Source: Adiantum capillus-veneris
Taxonomy: Eukaryota; Streptophyta; Polypodiopsida; Polypodiales; Pteridaceae
Direction of reading: 5' to 3'
DNA length: 64,000 nt
Assembly: GCA_014529385.2 (NCBI GenBank)
Contig: CM043944.1
Location: forward strand, 45,144,268-45,208,267
In this document: one piece after another, positions 9,896-20,891 of the stretch
Layout of the letters: every line of letters begins with the position of its first letter
Position numbering within the stretch: the stretch's first letter is position 1
The notes under the pieces: generated by a model
Seen by the model: the letters and a program-made list of their open reading frames with translations, nothing else
What the model was told of the DNA's origin: nothing
The model's database searches: none
Translations under genes and position numbers: made by a program

Positions 9896-12800
9896 ATGGA
9901 TTGGGATCAAGAAAACGTGGAAGGTGATCATATGCTTGAAGAGTTGTTTGATGAGGCGTCAAGTGATGCGAGTAGTGAAAGTATTGATGACGACTTCGAG
10001 ATACTCCATGAAGAAGGTGATGCAACAGTAGAAAGCCGGCCTCTTGAAGATCAAATGGTTAAGGTATTTCCGGATCCAAATCTCTATGTGTCCACAACAT
10101 ATTTTTCCTTTCACAGAGAGACATATAATTACATGATAAGAGTGCTTCAAAGTGACCTCTCCACAACATTGGAGACTCTTAAAACCTATGACTCTAGAGA
10201 CATGTTGGATTTGAAGAAGTGGCGCAAGATGAAGGATGAGCTTCATGTTGGGCTTGATGAGGATAGAAGGATTTGTTTATATTTGGGAGATTCGCAGCCG
10301 GTGAGAGTTCCATGTATTGAAGATTGGGAGGATATTGTAAAAGTTGCCCACATTGTTGAAGGATCAAAACACCAAGGGTTTAATAAAACCCTAATTTCCA
10401 TCAAGTCCAAATGGCGCATTAAAGTTAGGAAGCATGGTATATCTACCATATACATCAAAGAGTACATAAATGCTTGTGGATGTAGCAATGCAACTAACGC
10501 TTCAAGTTCAAGATCATGGCGTCAAAGAATGGACCTGAATAAAGAGCCTCCAAATGTGATCACTACAAACACGTCCGATGTAGAGGGGCACCTAAAGACC
10601 ATCATGATCGAGCACAAGACAAGGCTAGTGATGGTCCGTTCTTCCAAAAAATCGGGCGCATCAAAAACTGTGATTGATTATATATGTCATCGAGGTGGTG
10701 CGCCTCGACGAAGGGGAGATAAAAAGAGAACAAGGACATCAAAGAAATGTGGTTGTCCGTTTAAAATACAAGTGATAACTACCAATGGGAGTAATGATGT
10801 TCATATTTATCTAAACACTAGTCATAGTGGTCATGTTCCAAGTTCAAGAAGTGATATGTATCACTTGCCCGTCCATCGATCCGTAATTGAGTGTTGCATG
10901 GAAGATCTCTTTGATGTCGGAAATGCTCGATATGTTGCTTCTATGTCTTTGTCAAAAGAAAGATTTCACATGGAGCGAGCCTCCCTTCTTGACTGTACTA
11001 TCTACAGGTTCTTTATGATACCGCATGAAATCAATATCTTGTCTTATCAAATGCGTTGTCGAGGTAGCACTTTGACTTGCTTCTTTAATAAATTGCTTTA
11101 TATAGAGGATACCCTCTAAGTGATCAAGTTGATACAAGTCACGTATCAGATGATGACTGGGTTTCTATGTATACAGAGGCTATGAAATTACGTGAAACCA
11201 ACAAGGTAATGTTTTGTCATAAGTCATATAGAGTAATTCAAATTTATTTTCTTCTTACATTCAAATTTTTATGTAGGTGGTTTATTGCCAACCATATAAT
11301 CCAAAAGCAGTTAATGACAAAGATAAGCCTTTTATCTTGATTATTCAAGATGACTGGATGTTGCAAATGGCCAAGCGATTCTCTACAAATAACTCATGGG
11401 CTATTGACAACACATTTAAAACAAACATATATGGTTTACCATTGTATGCTGCAGTGTTGCCAAACCAACTAGGTGTTGGCCTACCAATTTGGTTCATGCT
11501 GTGTATGACAGATCCTGGCTGTCATCATGACGTCATTGCTTTAAAGTTGACAGTTGCTGTAGTCTTTGAGAGGATGGGCCACATTCGTCCATCAGCTATT
11601 GTGATTGATAAGTCACAACAAGAACTAGAGGCTATATCGAAGGTCGTGGATGAAGACCCACATAGTTGGAGTGTTGACGCCAATGGGAAAAAGTATCAAG
11701 TTGCATGCCGTGTTCTACTTTGTTGGTTCCATACCAAGAAAGCATGGGTGGAGAATCTCTTACCTCAGGTATTATACTGCTAAGTTACTTAATTGTAACT
11801 ATTTGATCTATATTTAAAAATTGATGCACAACATATGCACGTTTGTTTTGAAATGTAGGTTCCAAAAGAGTTAAGGGACGATGTTTATAATGATTTGTCA
11901 AACTTAATGCATTGTGCGACAGAATCGGATTTTGAAGGCAGATTTCAAGAGCTTTTGGTGAGGTATTCACCATACACAAATATAGTTCGTTATGTTACTA
12001 ATGGATGGTGTGGGAGGGATTGCATGTGGAGAACCCGATGGCCAAGGTTTGGACGAATGTTTAGACATGGCAATGTTGACACCACAAACTTGGTGGAGCG
12101 CTTATGGCAATATATTAAATATACTCTTTTGGATGCTCGGATTAATCGATCTATCTTGGAGCTCTTGCATGCGCTTGTGGGTGATTCGAAGTCTGGAAGT
12201 CGCATCGGTGGTACCCTCTTGAGGTTCTTTCAACAAAAACAAGAAATAGGTAATTTGTTCTCTTTTCTGTTTATCACAAATTATACGTTGAAGGTTTGGA
12301 TTTATGTCTAATTCATGGTTTGCATGGTAGCTAACTCTGGGCGATATGGCGTTCGGGGGGGAACAAAGATGCAGACAACAAAAATGCTTGAAGGGGAGAG
12401 AATCTTGCAAAGGTTTCAAACCACACCATCTACCGTTCAGGTTCTAAATGAAGGGTCACTTCTCTTCAAGATTCAAAGAACCACAACTGAGAGTATATGG
12501 TATCATGTCAGCTTGCAAAGCAATTATTGTGATTGCCCAGATTGGGGTAGCCAATGTAAGCATCTTAATGGTATTCGAATGATAGTACTGACTCACTTTC
12601 CTCGTTTGAAAGAATTTCTACATGGTGCACATGAAGACGCATCTAATATCTACAAAGATGCCATGCATCATGGTTTTGAAGTGCACGATAGTGATAATAA
12701 TATACAAGAGAGGGAAGATGATGTGGTGGATCTCATCAACCACCTCAAGGATGCACTGTCAACTATACAAAAAGAGGTGTATTCCAAGGATCCCAAAGAG

Positions 12801-13424
12801 ATTGAAGTCATCAGGGAACAGTTGCAAAACATGAAAGGGACACTTTCAACATTTGTGATTCCTACAAAGATTGATCTCCCTGCGAGAGGAAGTATTAGAC
12901 AAATACAGGCCCACGTTATAACAACTCGGCTTGGTCATGGTGTGCCACTAGTTTGCACAAATGAAGAACAACAAAGCATAGATCTTGACAGAACGGGCCA
13001 ACCTTCCAAACCATTGCGTCAAACGGGTCAACTCAGACGCAAGCACCAAAGAGGTAGATCTCGTGTTCATTTTGATAAACGGACCCGTATTTGGTGTCCA
13101 CATTGTTGCACCAAAACCTTGCTAGTGGATTCTCAAATCACACCCACGTGTCACACATGTCATGCTCTCCTCCCAGTAAAGCCTATGCACATCAAGGAAA
13201 ATGTCATTCAATCTCTAGTGGGTCAAGTGATTCGCGTCTGTAATGAAGCTGAGAGTTTTGGGGGGGTGATCTCTTCTTACCAATCTGGTGGTGCAGAAGA
13301 TATGGAGTATTGCTTTACACTTACCCGAGAAAATGGAGAACAACTACTAGGCATCAAAGCTTCCATTGTCAGAATGTTGTTGTTGTATTCCTCTTGTCAA
13401 AGCCATGTAATGACGTATTTATGA
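9896..13424 (+). CDS. MULE transposase (mudrA-like), five exons, apparently intact
   Basis: My exon model is 9,896-11,007, 11,106-11,205, 11,277-11,768, 11,859-12,249 and 12,331-13,424. All four introns are GT-AG and the frame stays open for about 1,062 codons. An acidic N-terminus is followed by a FAR1/WRKY-GCM1-like zinc region (YICHRGG to KKCGCPFKIQV, about residues 260-300) and the MULE transposase domain. Likely DDE residues are Asp448 (WAIDNTF), Asp515 (IVIDKSQQE) and Glu648 (NLVERLWQYIKY). A SWIM zinc finger (CDCPDWGSQCKHL) starts near residue 765, and a C-terminal CPHCC...CHTC cluster may be another zinc site. The protein would act in the nucleus on the element ends. ATG 9,896 begins the acidic domain; ATG 9,857 is also in frame. 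No nonsense codon was found, so it may be active or recently so. Confidence 0.9.
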
Positions 13425-13559
13425 CAATTTTATTTCAAGCTTTTTTAATACAAACGGTAGATTTTGACGAGTTTTATTCAAGCATGGTTTAAACCAAACA
13501 TTATTCGTGTGTTGGAATTACGTTAATGGTAGACAAATATAAATTTCTAAATCTCTTCC

Positions 13560-14150
13560 ATAAAAGTTATCTCTGCATAATGTGTCGAGATTACTTTTTC
13601 TCTAGAAAGTACCAGTCGGCAACTCTCTGGAAAAAAAGTAATCTCGGCACAGTGTGCCGAGATTACTTTTTTTGCAGGGAGTGTGGTAAACAGTTTCTAA
13701 TTCCTCTCTGGAAAAAAAGTAATATCGGCACAGTGTGTCGAGATTACATTTTTTCCAGAAAGTTAGCCATAAAAGTAATCTCAACACACTGTGCAGAGAT
13801 TACTTTTTTCTAGAGAGTATCAAATAGCAACTCTCTGGAAAAAAAAGTAATCTCGACACATTGTGCTGAGATTACTTTTTACAGGGAGTGGTAAACAGAT
13901 TCAAATTTCTAACTCTCTGGAAAAAATGTAATCTCAGCACATTGTGCCGAGATTACTTTTCCCCAGAGATAAATTCATAATCTGTGAAAAAAGTAATCTC
14001 AGCACATTGTGTCGAGATTACTTTTTTTCCAAAGAGTTAGAAATTGCCATAAAAGAAAGTTCAGCAACTTTTTTCCATCAAGTTTAGAAACTAAGAACTC
14101 CCTACCATAAAAGTAATCTCTACACAATGTGTCGAGATTACTTTGTTTCA
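13560..14150. repeat. Array of eight palindromic hairpins (GTAATCTCGGCACAGTG family)
   Basis: Eight inverted-repeat units start near 13,562, 13,632, 13,713, 13,769, 13,840, 13,922, 13,987 and 14,106. Each reads approximately AAAGTAATCTCGGCACA then its complement TGTGCCGAGATTACTTT, framed by A and T runs. The array lies just past the transposase stop, between the two convergent genes. The half-site also occurs near both element ends (9,530, 9,715-9,757, 17,367, 17,481, about 18,325). Transposase binding, convergent termination or small-RNA production are possible roles; all are inference. Confidence 0.85.
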
Positions 14151-14199
14151 AGAGGGTGTGGTGGGGTTAGTTTTGTGGCACAGTGGAGTGTAAGTTGTT

Positions 14200-15020
14200 T
14201 CCAAAGTTATGTGACAAGTTGGACGTATTTGTATACAAATTTGAATACATAAAACAAGACTAGTTGGATGCATTTGTATACATTCAAAGACTTCAACTCT
14301 TTCCATCTCTTTACATATTCAAATTTGACTCTTTCCAACTCTTTACATATACAGATTCCTCTACAAATTCCTCTACTCATGGAGTTCTCAATATCAATGT
14401 AAACACTCAACTTTACATTGTATGCAATAAGAGAAAGGCTTCAAAATGTTACTCTATTTGAATAAGAAATGCATACAAAAAATGGTGATCACATTTTGAT
14501 GTAATCTCAATACCGCTCAACACTACAATTGTGCATTAAGAATATAACCAAAGCAAGGAGTTACGAATGTCAACACCGCTCAACACCGATCAACACTCAA
14601 TGCTTCGACAATTTATATCCAAAGCAAGGAGTTACGAATGTAAACACTTAACTTTACATTGTATGCAATAAGAAAGACTTCAAAATAAAGTGGATTTGAA
14701 TCTCAATACGGCTACCAATACAAGAAATGGAGCCACACATTTTGATGTAATCTCAATACCCGCTCAACACTAGAATTGTGCATAAAGAATATAACCGATC
14801 AAACGAACTTTGAAGTCGAATGTAAACACTCAACTTTAAATTGCATGAAAAGCAAGAAATAATGAATTTAAACATGAAAGACTTCAACATCGATACGAAG
14901 CAAGCGGATTATATTTAAAGCAAGGAGTTACAAATGTAGCATCGACACAAAAAGCTAGCTTCGAATACCAAAAATGGTGATCTCAATATCATTGTAATCT
15001 AAATACCGCTCAACACTAAA
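14200..15020. repeat. AT-rich degenerate direct repeats between convergent genes
   Basis: GTAAACACTCAACTTTACAT and AAGCAAGGAGTTACGAATG-like motifs recur near 14,400, 14,550-14,640 and 14,820-14,940. No gene is recognised here; the Ulp1-like gene ends at 15,032. Confidence 0.5.
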
Positions 15021-15031
15021 ATTGTGTCCTC

Positions 15032-17468
15032 CTAAACCGTGACTTCACCCAATTGCTTGTTCAACCACTCGTTGAGCTTCTTTCTCGTGAAATCAACCTC
15101 TTCATGTCCGAACCAATCCTTTTTTAACTGCCAAAAAATATATGCATAAAAAACCATGTAGATCTCAAACAACCTTGACAATAAATGTTTCATTTAAAAC
15201 ATGTAATTACCATATTGAGTTGAAGCTTCTTGTCTTTGAACGTGGTCTTGATCAACAATCTCATTGAAGTCATTACATAATATCCACGATCGGTTGCATT
15301 TGGTTGTTGAGGACACTACAAACAATAACATATTAGTAAATTATCAATAAAAATGTCAGTACTTGATTGAAAAAAACTACACTAAAGCTATCAATCTTTG
15401 AAGTAATGATTTCGCATGATTCCCATGGATCTTCTAGCTCCTCTTTGACTTGTAGATTTGTACAATGTGTACTTAAATGCTTTAGTACCCTTCAACCAAA
15501 TGCATGCGTTTAATTGAAACTTATCAAACAACTCAATCATTATGAAGAAGTAAAAGCAATGCATACCTAGACACACTCGGTAACAGTCTCTCCATGGTGA
15601 CAATGGAGAGTGAGTCAAAGAGTAGTATCGATGACCGTCGTCGAGAAAGAGGAGGTATGCGTATCACATGGGCATTGTAAAATGCCAAAAGAACCCAATG
15701 AGATCTACATTCACATGTCAACTTTAGACTTCGCATTTACTTGTCTATTGTGTAATACGTAACAATAAAATAATCATACCCATCCAATACATGGAAGAAT
15801 GTAAAGATATGACTTCCTAAATCGGGAGTCCCAAAGAAATTGTCGAGAGTATGGTCTCCTATAGTACGCTCTGAGACAAAAGGGTACCACATGCTATCCA
15901 CCCACCATACCGCTGAGAGAACATCTGACGGTAATATATTTTCCATCCATCTATCAAATAGTAGTTTAATGAGTTATAAAAGCATAAAAATCTACGTTAC
16001 TTAAACATAGGGACATTTTTCTCACAATGCAAAGAGATTGATAACGTTTGTCGAAGCCTCAAGATCTAAAACATCATCGATAACTTGGGCATCTAAACCC
16101 GATTCAAGGCCAGCCCGACTTGATCGCAAGAGAAACGTAACTCCTTTATGGCACCTACATTAAAATAAATACACTTACATTGTTTCCTCGTTTAATACGC
16201 TTGAAAGATTTACACATTTTGTACAAATCTATATTAGCAACAAACCTTTCCAAAAGTTGCTCCATATTCAAGTCGTGGCTCTCACATACAAGGTGGTCGT
16301 GGCTCACCACAAAAGTAATCCTTTCGGCATGCGTAAAGCTAGAAGTGGATGACGAAACATGCTATAATAACAAAGAAATTATAAATCGAGCAAATATCAA
16401 AATATAACCACTTGAAGAAAAAAGAGTTGCACAAAACTTACAATGGAAGACTCATCCTCACAATCATTGATTTCTTCTTCGTCGGCACTAGAATTTTCCT
16501 CATGAGAGACATTGGCATCATGTGGGGTCCCATTCGCGCGAGCTTTGTACCCGCGCTTTATTTTTGCCTCCATCTTTGCTACTCTATTCGGCATGTCTGC
16601 TTCCCATGCAATCTTTTGAGCTTTAATCCAAGCGTGTTCCCATTCTATTTGTGATTTCCCTTCTCGATCGTAGACTCTTTCCCACTCTTTAGTTGCTCGT
16701 TGCTCTAAATCTTTGTGAAACTTTTTTCGTGCCACTGTTACTCTATGTGCAACATTCCCAAATCTTGTCATGCATTGCCGTTTAGATCTAGGGGACACTG
16801 CTCTTGGTGGTCTCTCACTAGTTTTAGGTCGCCCAGATTTATGCTCTGGAATATGGATATTAGTGATTTTATGAACATTCTTTAGATGTCTAATAAGAAG
16901 ACATCGCCTCTCCTAGGAAACCTTTCTATCAATGCACATTTGCGACGCATGACACTCACGAACCACTTTTCCATTTGCCCCCACAACCTCAATAAATGGA
17001 GACACATCCTGACCAAGATACGCAAAAAAAGATTGAAGTTTTTTGGTCATACAAATCATGACTTCTACACATACACAAGCAACACAAGTGACATGTCTCA
17101 TCAACGGGTTAAAATTTAGACAAAGCGCACCATCAGACATAGCAAAGCATAATAGCAATGAAACTTTCATAAACCGAATCATTACCCAAAAACAAAGCAC
17201 AATGTGATCTGGACATACCTCACTCTCCCTCATGTTGATATCACTGTCCACTCCGCCTATGCTTGTCATTTGTACTCTCAAAAACACCCACAAGCTCGTC
17301 CCACTTGCTACTTCTCCACTTGCAACCAGAGACGCATATGCTTCCCTGCAAATGTCTCACTGTGTAGTAATCTCGGCACAGTCTATGCTCCTGCAATAAC
17401 CTGCCGGCAATATCTGCAAACAAGGCAAACTCTTCAGACGGTGCTTTCATACACACAAAGTCAAGCAT
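15032..17468 (-). pseudogene. Ulp1/C48-like SUMO protease gene in the MULE, catalytic Cys replaced by Arg
   Basis: Minus-strand exons can be joined in frame: 16,912-16,442, 16,361-16,246, 16,154-16,026, 15,950-15,780, 15,704-15,567, 15,489-15,381, 15,315-15,211 and 15,127-15,032, ending in TAG. All junctions are GT-AG and phases match. The C-terminal half has the C48 landmarks: GSHWVLLAFYN (His at 15,700-15,698), ILLFDSL (Asp) and CPQQ (oxyanion Gln). The usual D-C-G reads D-R-G, with CGT at 15,288-15,286, one transition from TGT. An in-frame TAG (16,915-16,913) separates a zinc-finger-like start (about 17,040-16,916) from the rest, and exons further 5' (to about 17,468) are uncertain. Ulp1 proteases remove SUMO; without its cysteine this one should lack peptidase activity but might still bind SUMO. 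Confidence 0.75.
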
Positions 17469-17545
17469 GTCTCACACGCAATAATCTCGACACAGTGTTT
17501 TTTTACTGCAGTAAGTTGTCGGCAATATCTGCAAAGCCAATTATA
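17345..17545. repeat. Tandem pair in the 5' region of the Ulp1-like gene
   Basis: Two units about 115 bp apart share GTCTCAC, AATAATCTCGRCACAGT-type and GGCAATATCTGCAAA blocks. They carry the half-site seen in the central hairpin array. Confidence 0.55.
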
Positions 17546-17549
17546 CCCT

Positions 17550-18330
17550 AAACCAGGCCCTGAATGCAAGACCTGCAGTGTAATGCCGTCCAAAAAATGC
17601 GAAACGCAATTTCATGAGTATTAGCTTCTATTGAGGCGGCGGATCAATTAGCGCATGAAGATCAAAAATTCCATTGAATGTCCTTAACCCTATTAAAACT
17701 CATACTTTCAAGCAAAAGTGTGACCATTTGATGGCAAGATGACATTAAAACTCACTAAAACTCTTGGTCTTCTAGGTGGTCTTCAGTCTGGTTTAAGTGT
17801 ATAATTGGCAATCCACTTACATTCAATAAGCTTTTCGGGGTCTCTTATGTTTTTCCCTCAAACATGAGTGCAAATGTATGACTTTAAAACCCTTGTAGAT
17901 ACTATGTATACACATTGATTTTTGCCAAGGATCAAGCTTAATGAAATTAAAAAAACAAAACTGCCATGGAATGCAACCAATGGCAAGAGACAAGAAAATG
18001 CACTTTTATCAAGCACTTACAAAGATGTTCCTGGTATCATTCAAAACTCCTGCTGAGGCCAAATTTCTCAACTCTCACCGCCGTTTTGCCAGTGTTGGCA
18101 GGGTCAGTATAAGCGAGAATCGCCTCATGTTCCAATGCTGACCTGAACAGAGAGAAAACAGAGGCAAGGAAGGACCCTAAACCCCATTAAAATCGTATTC
18201 AGGGAAAACCATATGTGGATGTAGCATGTAGGCAAACCAAGAGAGAGCATTACTGGGAAAATCCAAACTCAGCAAGCTTTTAATCTCTGCATGGCCTGTT
18301 ATGTGCGACTCTTGTGATGTGCAGTATTCT
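17550..18330. other. MULE interior without recognised gene
   Basis: About 780 bp of mixed sequence between the Ulp1-like gene and the right subterminal repeats. Short open frames (such as 17,941-18,141) show no recognised domain. Confidence 0.5.
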
Positions 18331-18339
18331 CAGCGCAGT

Positions 18340-18670
18340 TTTTTGCCTGTTATGCACAGAGAATGAGCCTGTGTGACTTGTACTGTGCAGAGAATGAGCC
18401 TGCTTGACCTGTTATGCGCAGAGAATTAACCACCCTAAACCTGTTAGCCGTAGATCAATGAGCCTGCGTGACCTGTTATGCGCAGAGAATGAGCCTGCCC
18501 AAGCTTCCACTTTCGCCTGCGCAGGGCTGATTGCAGAGAATGAGGCGCAAAGCTTTCACTTTCGCATGCGCAGGGCTGATTGCAGAGAATGAGGCGCAGA
18601 GCCTGGCCAAGCTTTCACTTTCGCCTGCGCAAGGCTGATTGCAGAGAATGAGGCGCAGAGCATTTTTGCA
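18340..18670. repeat. Right subterminal tandem repeats of the MULE
   Basis: Units built from GCAGAGAATGAG, AAGCTTTCACTTTCGC and TGCGCAGGGCTGATT repeat with a period of about 55-65 bp from 18,490, with shorter GCAGAGAATGAGCCTG copies before. Long subterminal repeats are common in MULEs. Confidence 0.7.
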
Positions 18671-18824
18671 GAGTATTCGAAGACCGCAGTAATCACGCAG
18701 CCCGTCATTTTCCAACTGGGCAAGGCTAAAAGTTCTCATTTAAATTTTGGACGGCAGATCTCGGCCTTTTTCACCTGGGCCATTGATCCCTTGAGTGCAG
18801 TCCCGTGTCACATATAGACAAGGC

Positions 18825-19100
18825 CCCCCCACCGCCCCAAAAAAACTAGTTCCACCCTCCACGTCAGCTGACAAGGCATTGCTGGCAACCTTTATATTTT
18901 AGCAATACTTTAGCTTCAACAAACAAAGTCTTTCATTGTTTCTTCCAACACCCCTGGGTGTCCACACTGGGCGATGGAAGTAAACTCTTCCACTTTCAAT
19001 TCCACCTTAGGTGTGAGCATATGGGTGATGAAAGAGTGCATTGTGCAGCTCTTCCATCTGGAAATCAATATTTCAGTGAGTTAGCAGTGAAAACCCATCC
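18825..19100. mobile_element. Tourist-like MITE copy 2, right part
   Basis: It continues the MITE cut at 9,424: poly-C, TTCCACCCTCCACGT, then a diverged right end AAACCCATCC followed by TAA. With the TAA left of 9,268 this makes a 3-bp TAA duplication around a MITE of about 430 bp. It is more diverged than copy 1. Confidence 0.65.
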
Positions 19101-19372
19101 TAAATTAATACTCACTATTCTCCTCCCCTATCCCTAGTCCTCCTTTCTCTCTCTCCCTCTCTCTCTCCACCTTTGGAGGCCATCGTGAATCATGATTCGT
19201 AAGTTCATAACCTTGTCCTTTTAAACTTTTTTAGGGGGTCCCTCTCTAGGGTCTGCTCTCTCTCTTCTGTTTTATGATTCGTGTCACTAGGCCCCTCTCC
19301 TAGTCCCTCCTGCACTATAAGAGGCTATTCATATTAACGACGCTCACACAGCGACGCTCAAACTTTTTTTTC

Positions 19373-19434
19373 CCGGCGTCGCTATGAGCGTCGCAAATTT
19401 ACAAAGAAATTTGCGACGCTCATAGCGACGCCGG
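19373..19434. repeat. Perfect subterminal hairpin, 28-bp arms
   Basis: Arms 19,373-19,400 and 19,407-19,434 are perfect complements, starting CCGGCGTCGCTATGAGCG and separated by ACAAAG. It contains several copies of the CACTA subterminal motif, a likely TNPA-type binding region. Confidence 0.9.
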
Positions 19435-19524
19435 CTGGGCTAAAAAAATAACCGAGCGCGCCCAAAAACTCAGATGTCAGATCTGAGTTTTTCGGCGCCC
19501 TCAAGCAAGGAGCAGGTAACGCTC

Positions 19525-19528
19525 TCCC

Positions 19529-19569
<41 letters not shown>

Positions 19570-19574
19570 CTTCT

Positions 19575-19614
<40 letters not shown>

Positions 19615-19732
19615 AGACGAAGGAGAGCCAGGTATGCTCCTTCCCTCTCCTCATTCTCATGTTCCCTTCCTCTCTTTCTCTCTCCCTCTCTCTCTCTCTC
19701 ACACACACACATACACACACACACATAGTGTT

Positions 19733-19775
<43 letters not shown>
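19525..19775. repeat. TC, AC and GA microsatellites in the CACTA 5' region
   Basis: A TC run (about 19,529-19,564), an AC run (19,577-19,610), a second TC/AC pair (about 19,675-19,725) and a GA run (19,736-19,776), then GAGAGAGAAAGAG-type spaced repeats to about 20,010. Long frames here are artefacts. Confidence 0.9.
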
Positions 19776-19779
<4 letters not shown>

Positions 19780-20195
19780 AAACAAAAACAAAAACGCACA
19801 CACACATACATAAACAAAGAATGCACACACACATTGAGAGAGAGAAAGAGAGAGAGAGCATGCATAAACAAAAAACGCACGCATTGAGAGAGGAAAAGAG
19901 AGAGAGAATATGCATAAACAAAAAACGAACACATTGAGAGAGGAAAAGAGAGAGAAAACATGCATACGATCCAAAAAAACGCACACACATTGAGAGAGAA
20001 AGAGAGAGAAACTAATTTAACGTCGTAGGAAACTAATTAAAATTAAAAGACCTAAAGATCTAGCCGACGAGGAGTTGAACTCAAGACCTATTATTCAAGA
20101 GGGAAATGGCATAATCAATCTATCATACTTGGCATGGGTGATAGAAAGGTTATACCATTTATCTCTTTTTATTAGCACACACATCCACACACGCG

Positions 20196-20364
20196 CACAC
20201 ACACAAGAAGAAGAGAGTTATAACGTCGTAAGAAACTATCTTAAAAGACGTTAAAGATTAGGTTATATGTAGACTTACATTAAATTAGATTTAGGTTTAT
20301 TTTTAACTAGATTTACGTTTATTTATGCTAGATTTAGATTTACGTTATATTAGATTAGATTTAG
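20196..20364. repeat. Direct repeat left of the captured HIPP copy
   Basis: This begins with ACACACAAGAAGAAGAGAGTT and continues with AACGTCGTAAGAAACTATC and TTAGGTTTATTTTTA. It matches 20,866-21,035 over about 150 bp. The pair flanks the captured gene. Confidence 0.8.
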
Positions 20365-20727
20365 GTCTCCATAGACTGCGATGCCTGCATGAAGCGGGTG
20401 AAGAAAGCCCTCAATGGAATATAGGGTATTGCTGCCTTCACTCATGGTGGGCTCCGTCGATCCAAAAGTACTGGTGAAATGTCTTCAGAAGATAGGGAAG
20501 AAGGTGGATCTTCAGGGCGGCAAGAGTCACTACATCCCCGACACAATGACCATCTAGACAACCTCTAGTCATTCAACAGCAACTTCAAAGTTAGTAACAA
20601 GAGCAAGAACGGTCTAAAGGGCCAATTGCTGTCGTCAGATGTGGATGGAGATGAGGCAGCGTCACCGCCGAAAGTTAACTCTCACATCTTTAGTGATGAG
20701 AATGCCAACTCTTGCCGAGTTATGTGA
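20365..20727 (+). pseudogene. Captured HIPP (heavy-metal-associated isoprenylated plant protein) gene copy
   Basis: The segment follows a TTTAG acceptor-like boundary and reads VSIDCDACMKRVKKALNGI, an HMA domain with its CxxC metal site (about 20,377-20,388). After a TAG and a frame change, the HMA C-terminal half follows (GSVDPKVLVKCLQKIGKK, from 20,450), then a Ser/Asn-rich tail ending in CRVM and TGA (20,713-20,727). CRVM fits a CaaX prenylation box, the hallmark of HIPPs, which bind metals and are membrane-anchored by farnesylation. Frame changes and stops show it is not translated intact now. It lies between direct repeats in the CACTA 5' region, so it looks like transposon-captured host sequence; the donor gene is not in this window. 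Confidence 0.75.
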
Positions 20728-20858
20728 AAAATTATGTGTTAAATCAGTTTTAAGGTTCTTATAATCCCTGTTAGTTTAGTTCTTTGTTTTTAATATAACA
20801 TAATTTACGTTAGATTTAGATTTATGTTATATTAGATTAAACTTAGGTTTATTTAGGT

Positions 20859-20865
<7 letters not shown>

Positions 20866-20891
<26 letters not shown>

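Larger units (their letters stand above)
9425..18823 (+). mobile_element. Mutator-like element (MULE), 9.4 kb, with transposase and Ulp1-like gene
   Basis: The left terminus reads CCTCGTCTATATGTAACACG and the complement of the right terminus reads CCTTGTCTATATGTGACACG; similarity continues inward through ACTCAAGGGATCAA. Identical 9-bp flanks CCCCCCCAC (9,416-9,424 and 18,824-18,832) are the size expected for MULE target duplications, although the site is C-rich. Inside are a five-exon transposase (plus), a convergent Ulp1-like gene (minus), a hairpin array between them, and subterminal copies of GTAATCTCGGCACAG. MULEs carrying Ulp1-like genes (Kaonashi or KI-MULEs) are known in flowering plants; belonging to that group is my inference. 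Confidence 0.9.

Noticed and set aside
9959-10488. Minus-strand frames opposite the MULE transposase first exon
   Set aside because: Antisense shadows of a well-supported coding exon.
13560-14150. CRISPR-like array
   Set aside because: The repeats are palindromes of one transposon motif with variable, partly repeated spacers, inside a plant MULE; no cas genes are present.
19470-19990. Minus-strand frames of 153 and 172 codons, with apparent signal-peptide-like Leu/Cys-rich sequence
   Set aside because: They come from microsatellites (CT, CA, GA) in the CACTA 5' region; hydrophobicity reflects CTCTCT and TGTGTG translation.
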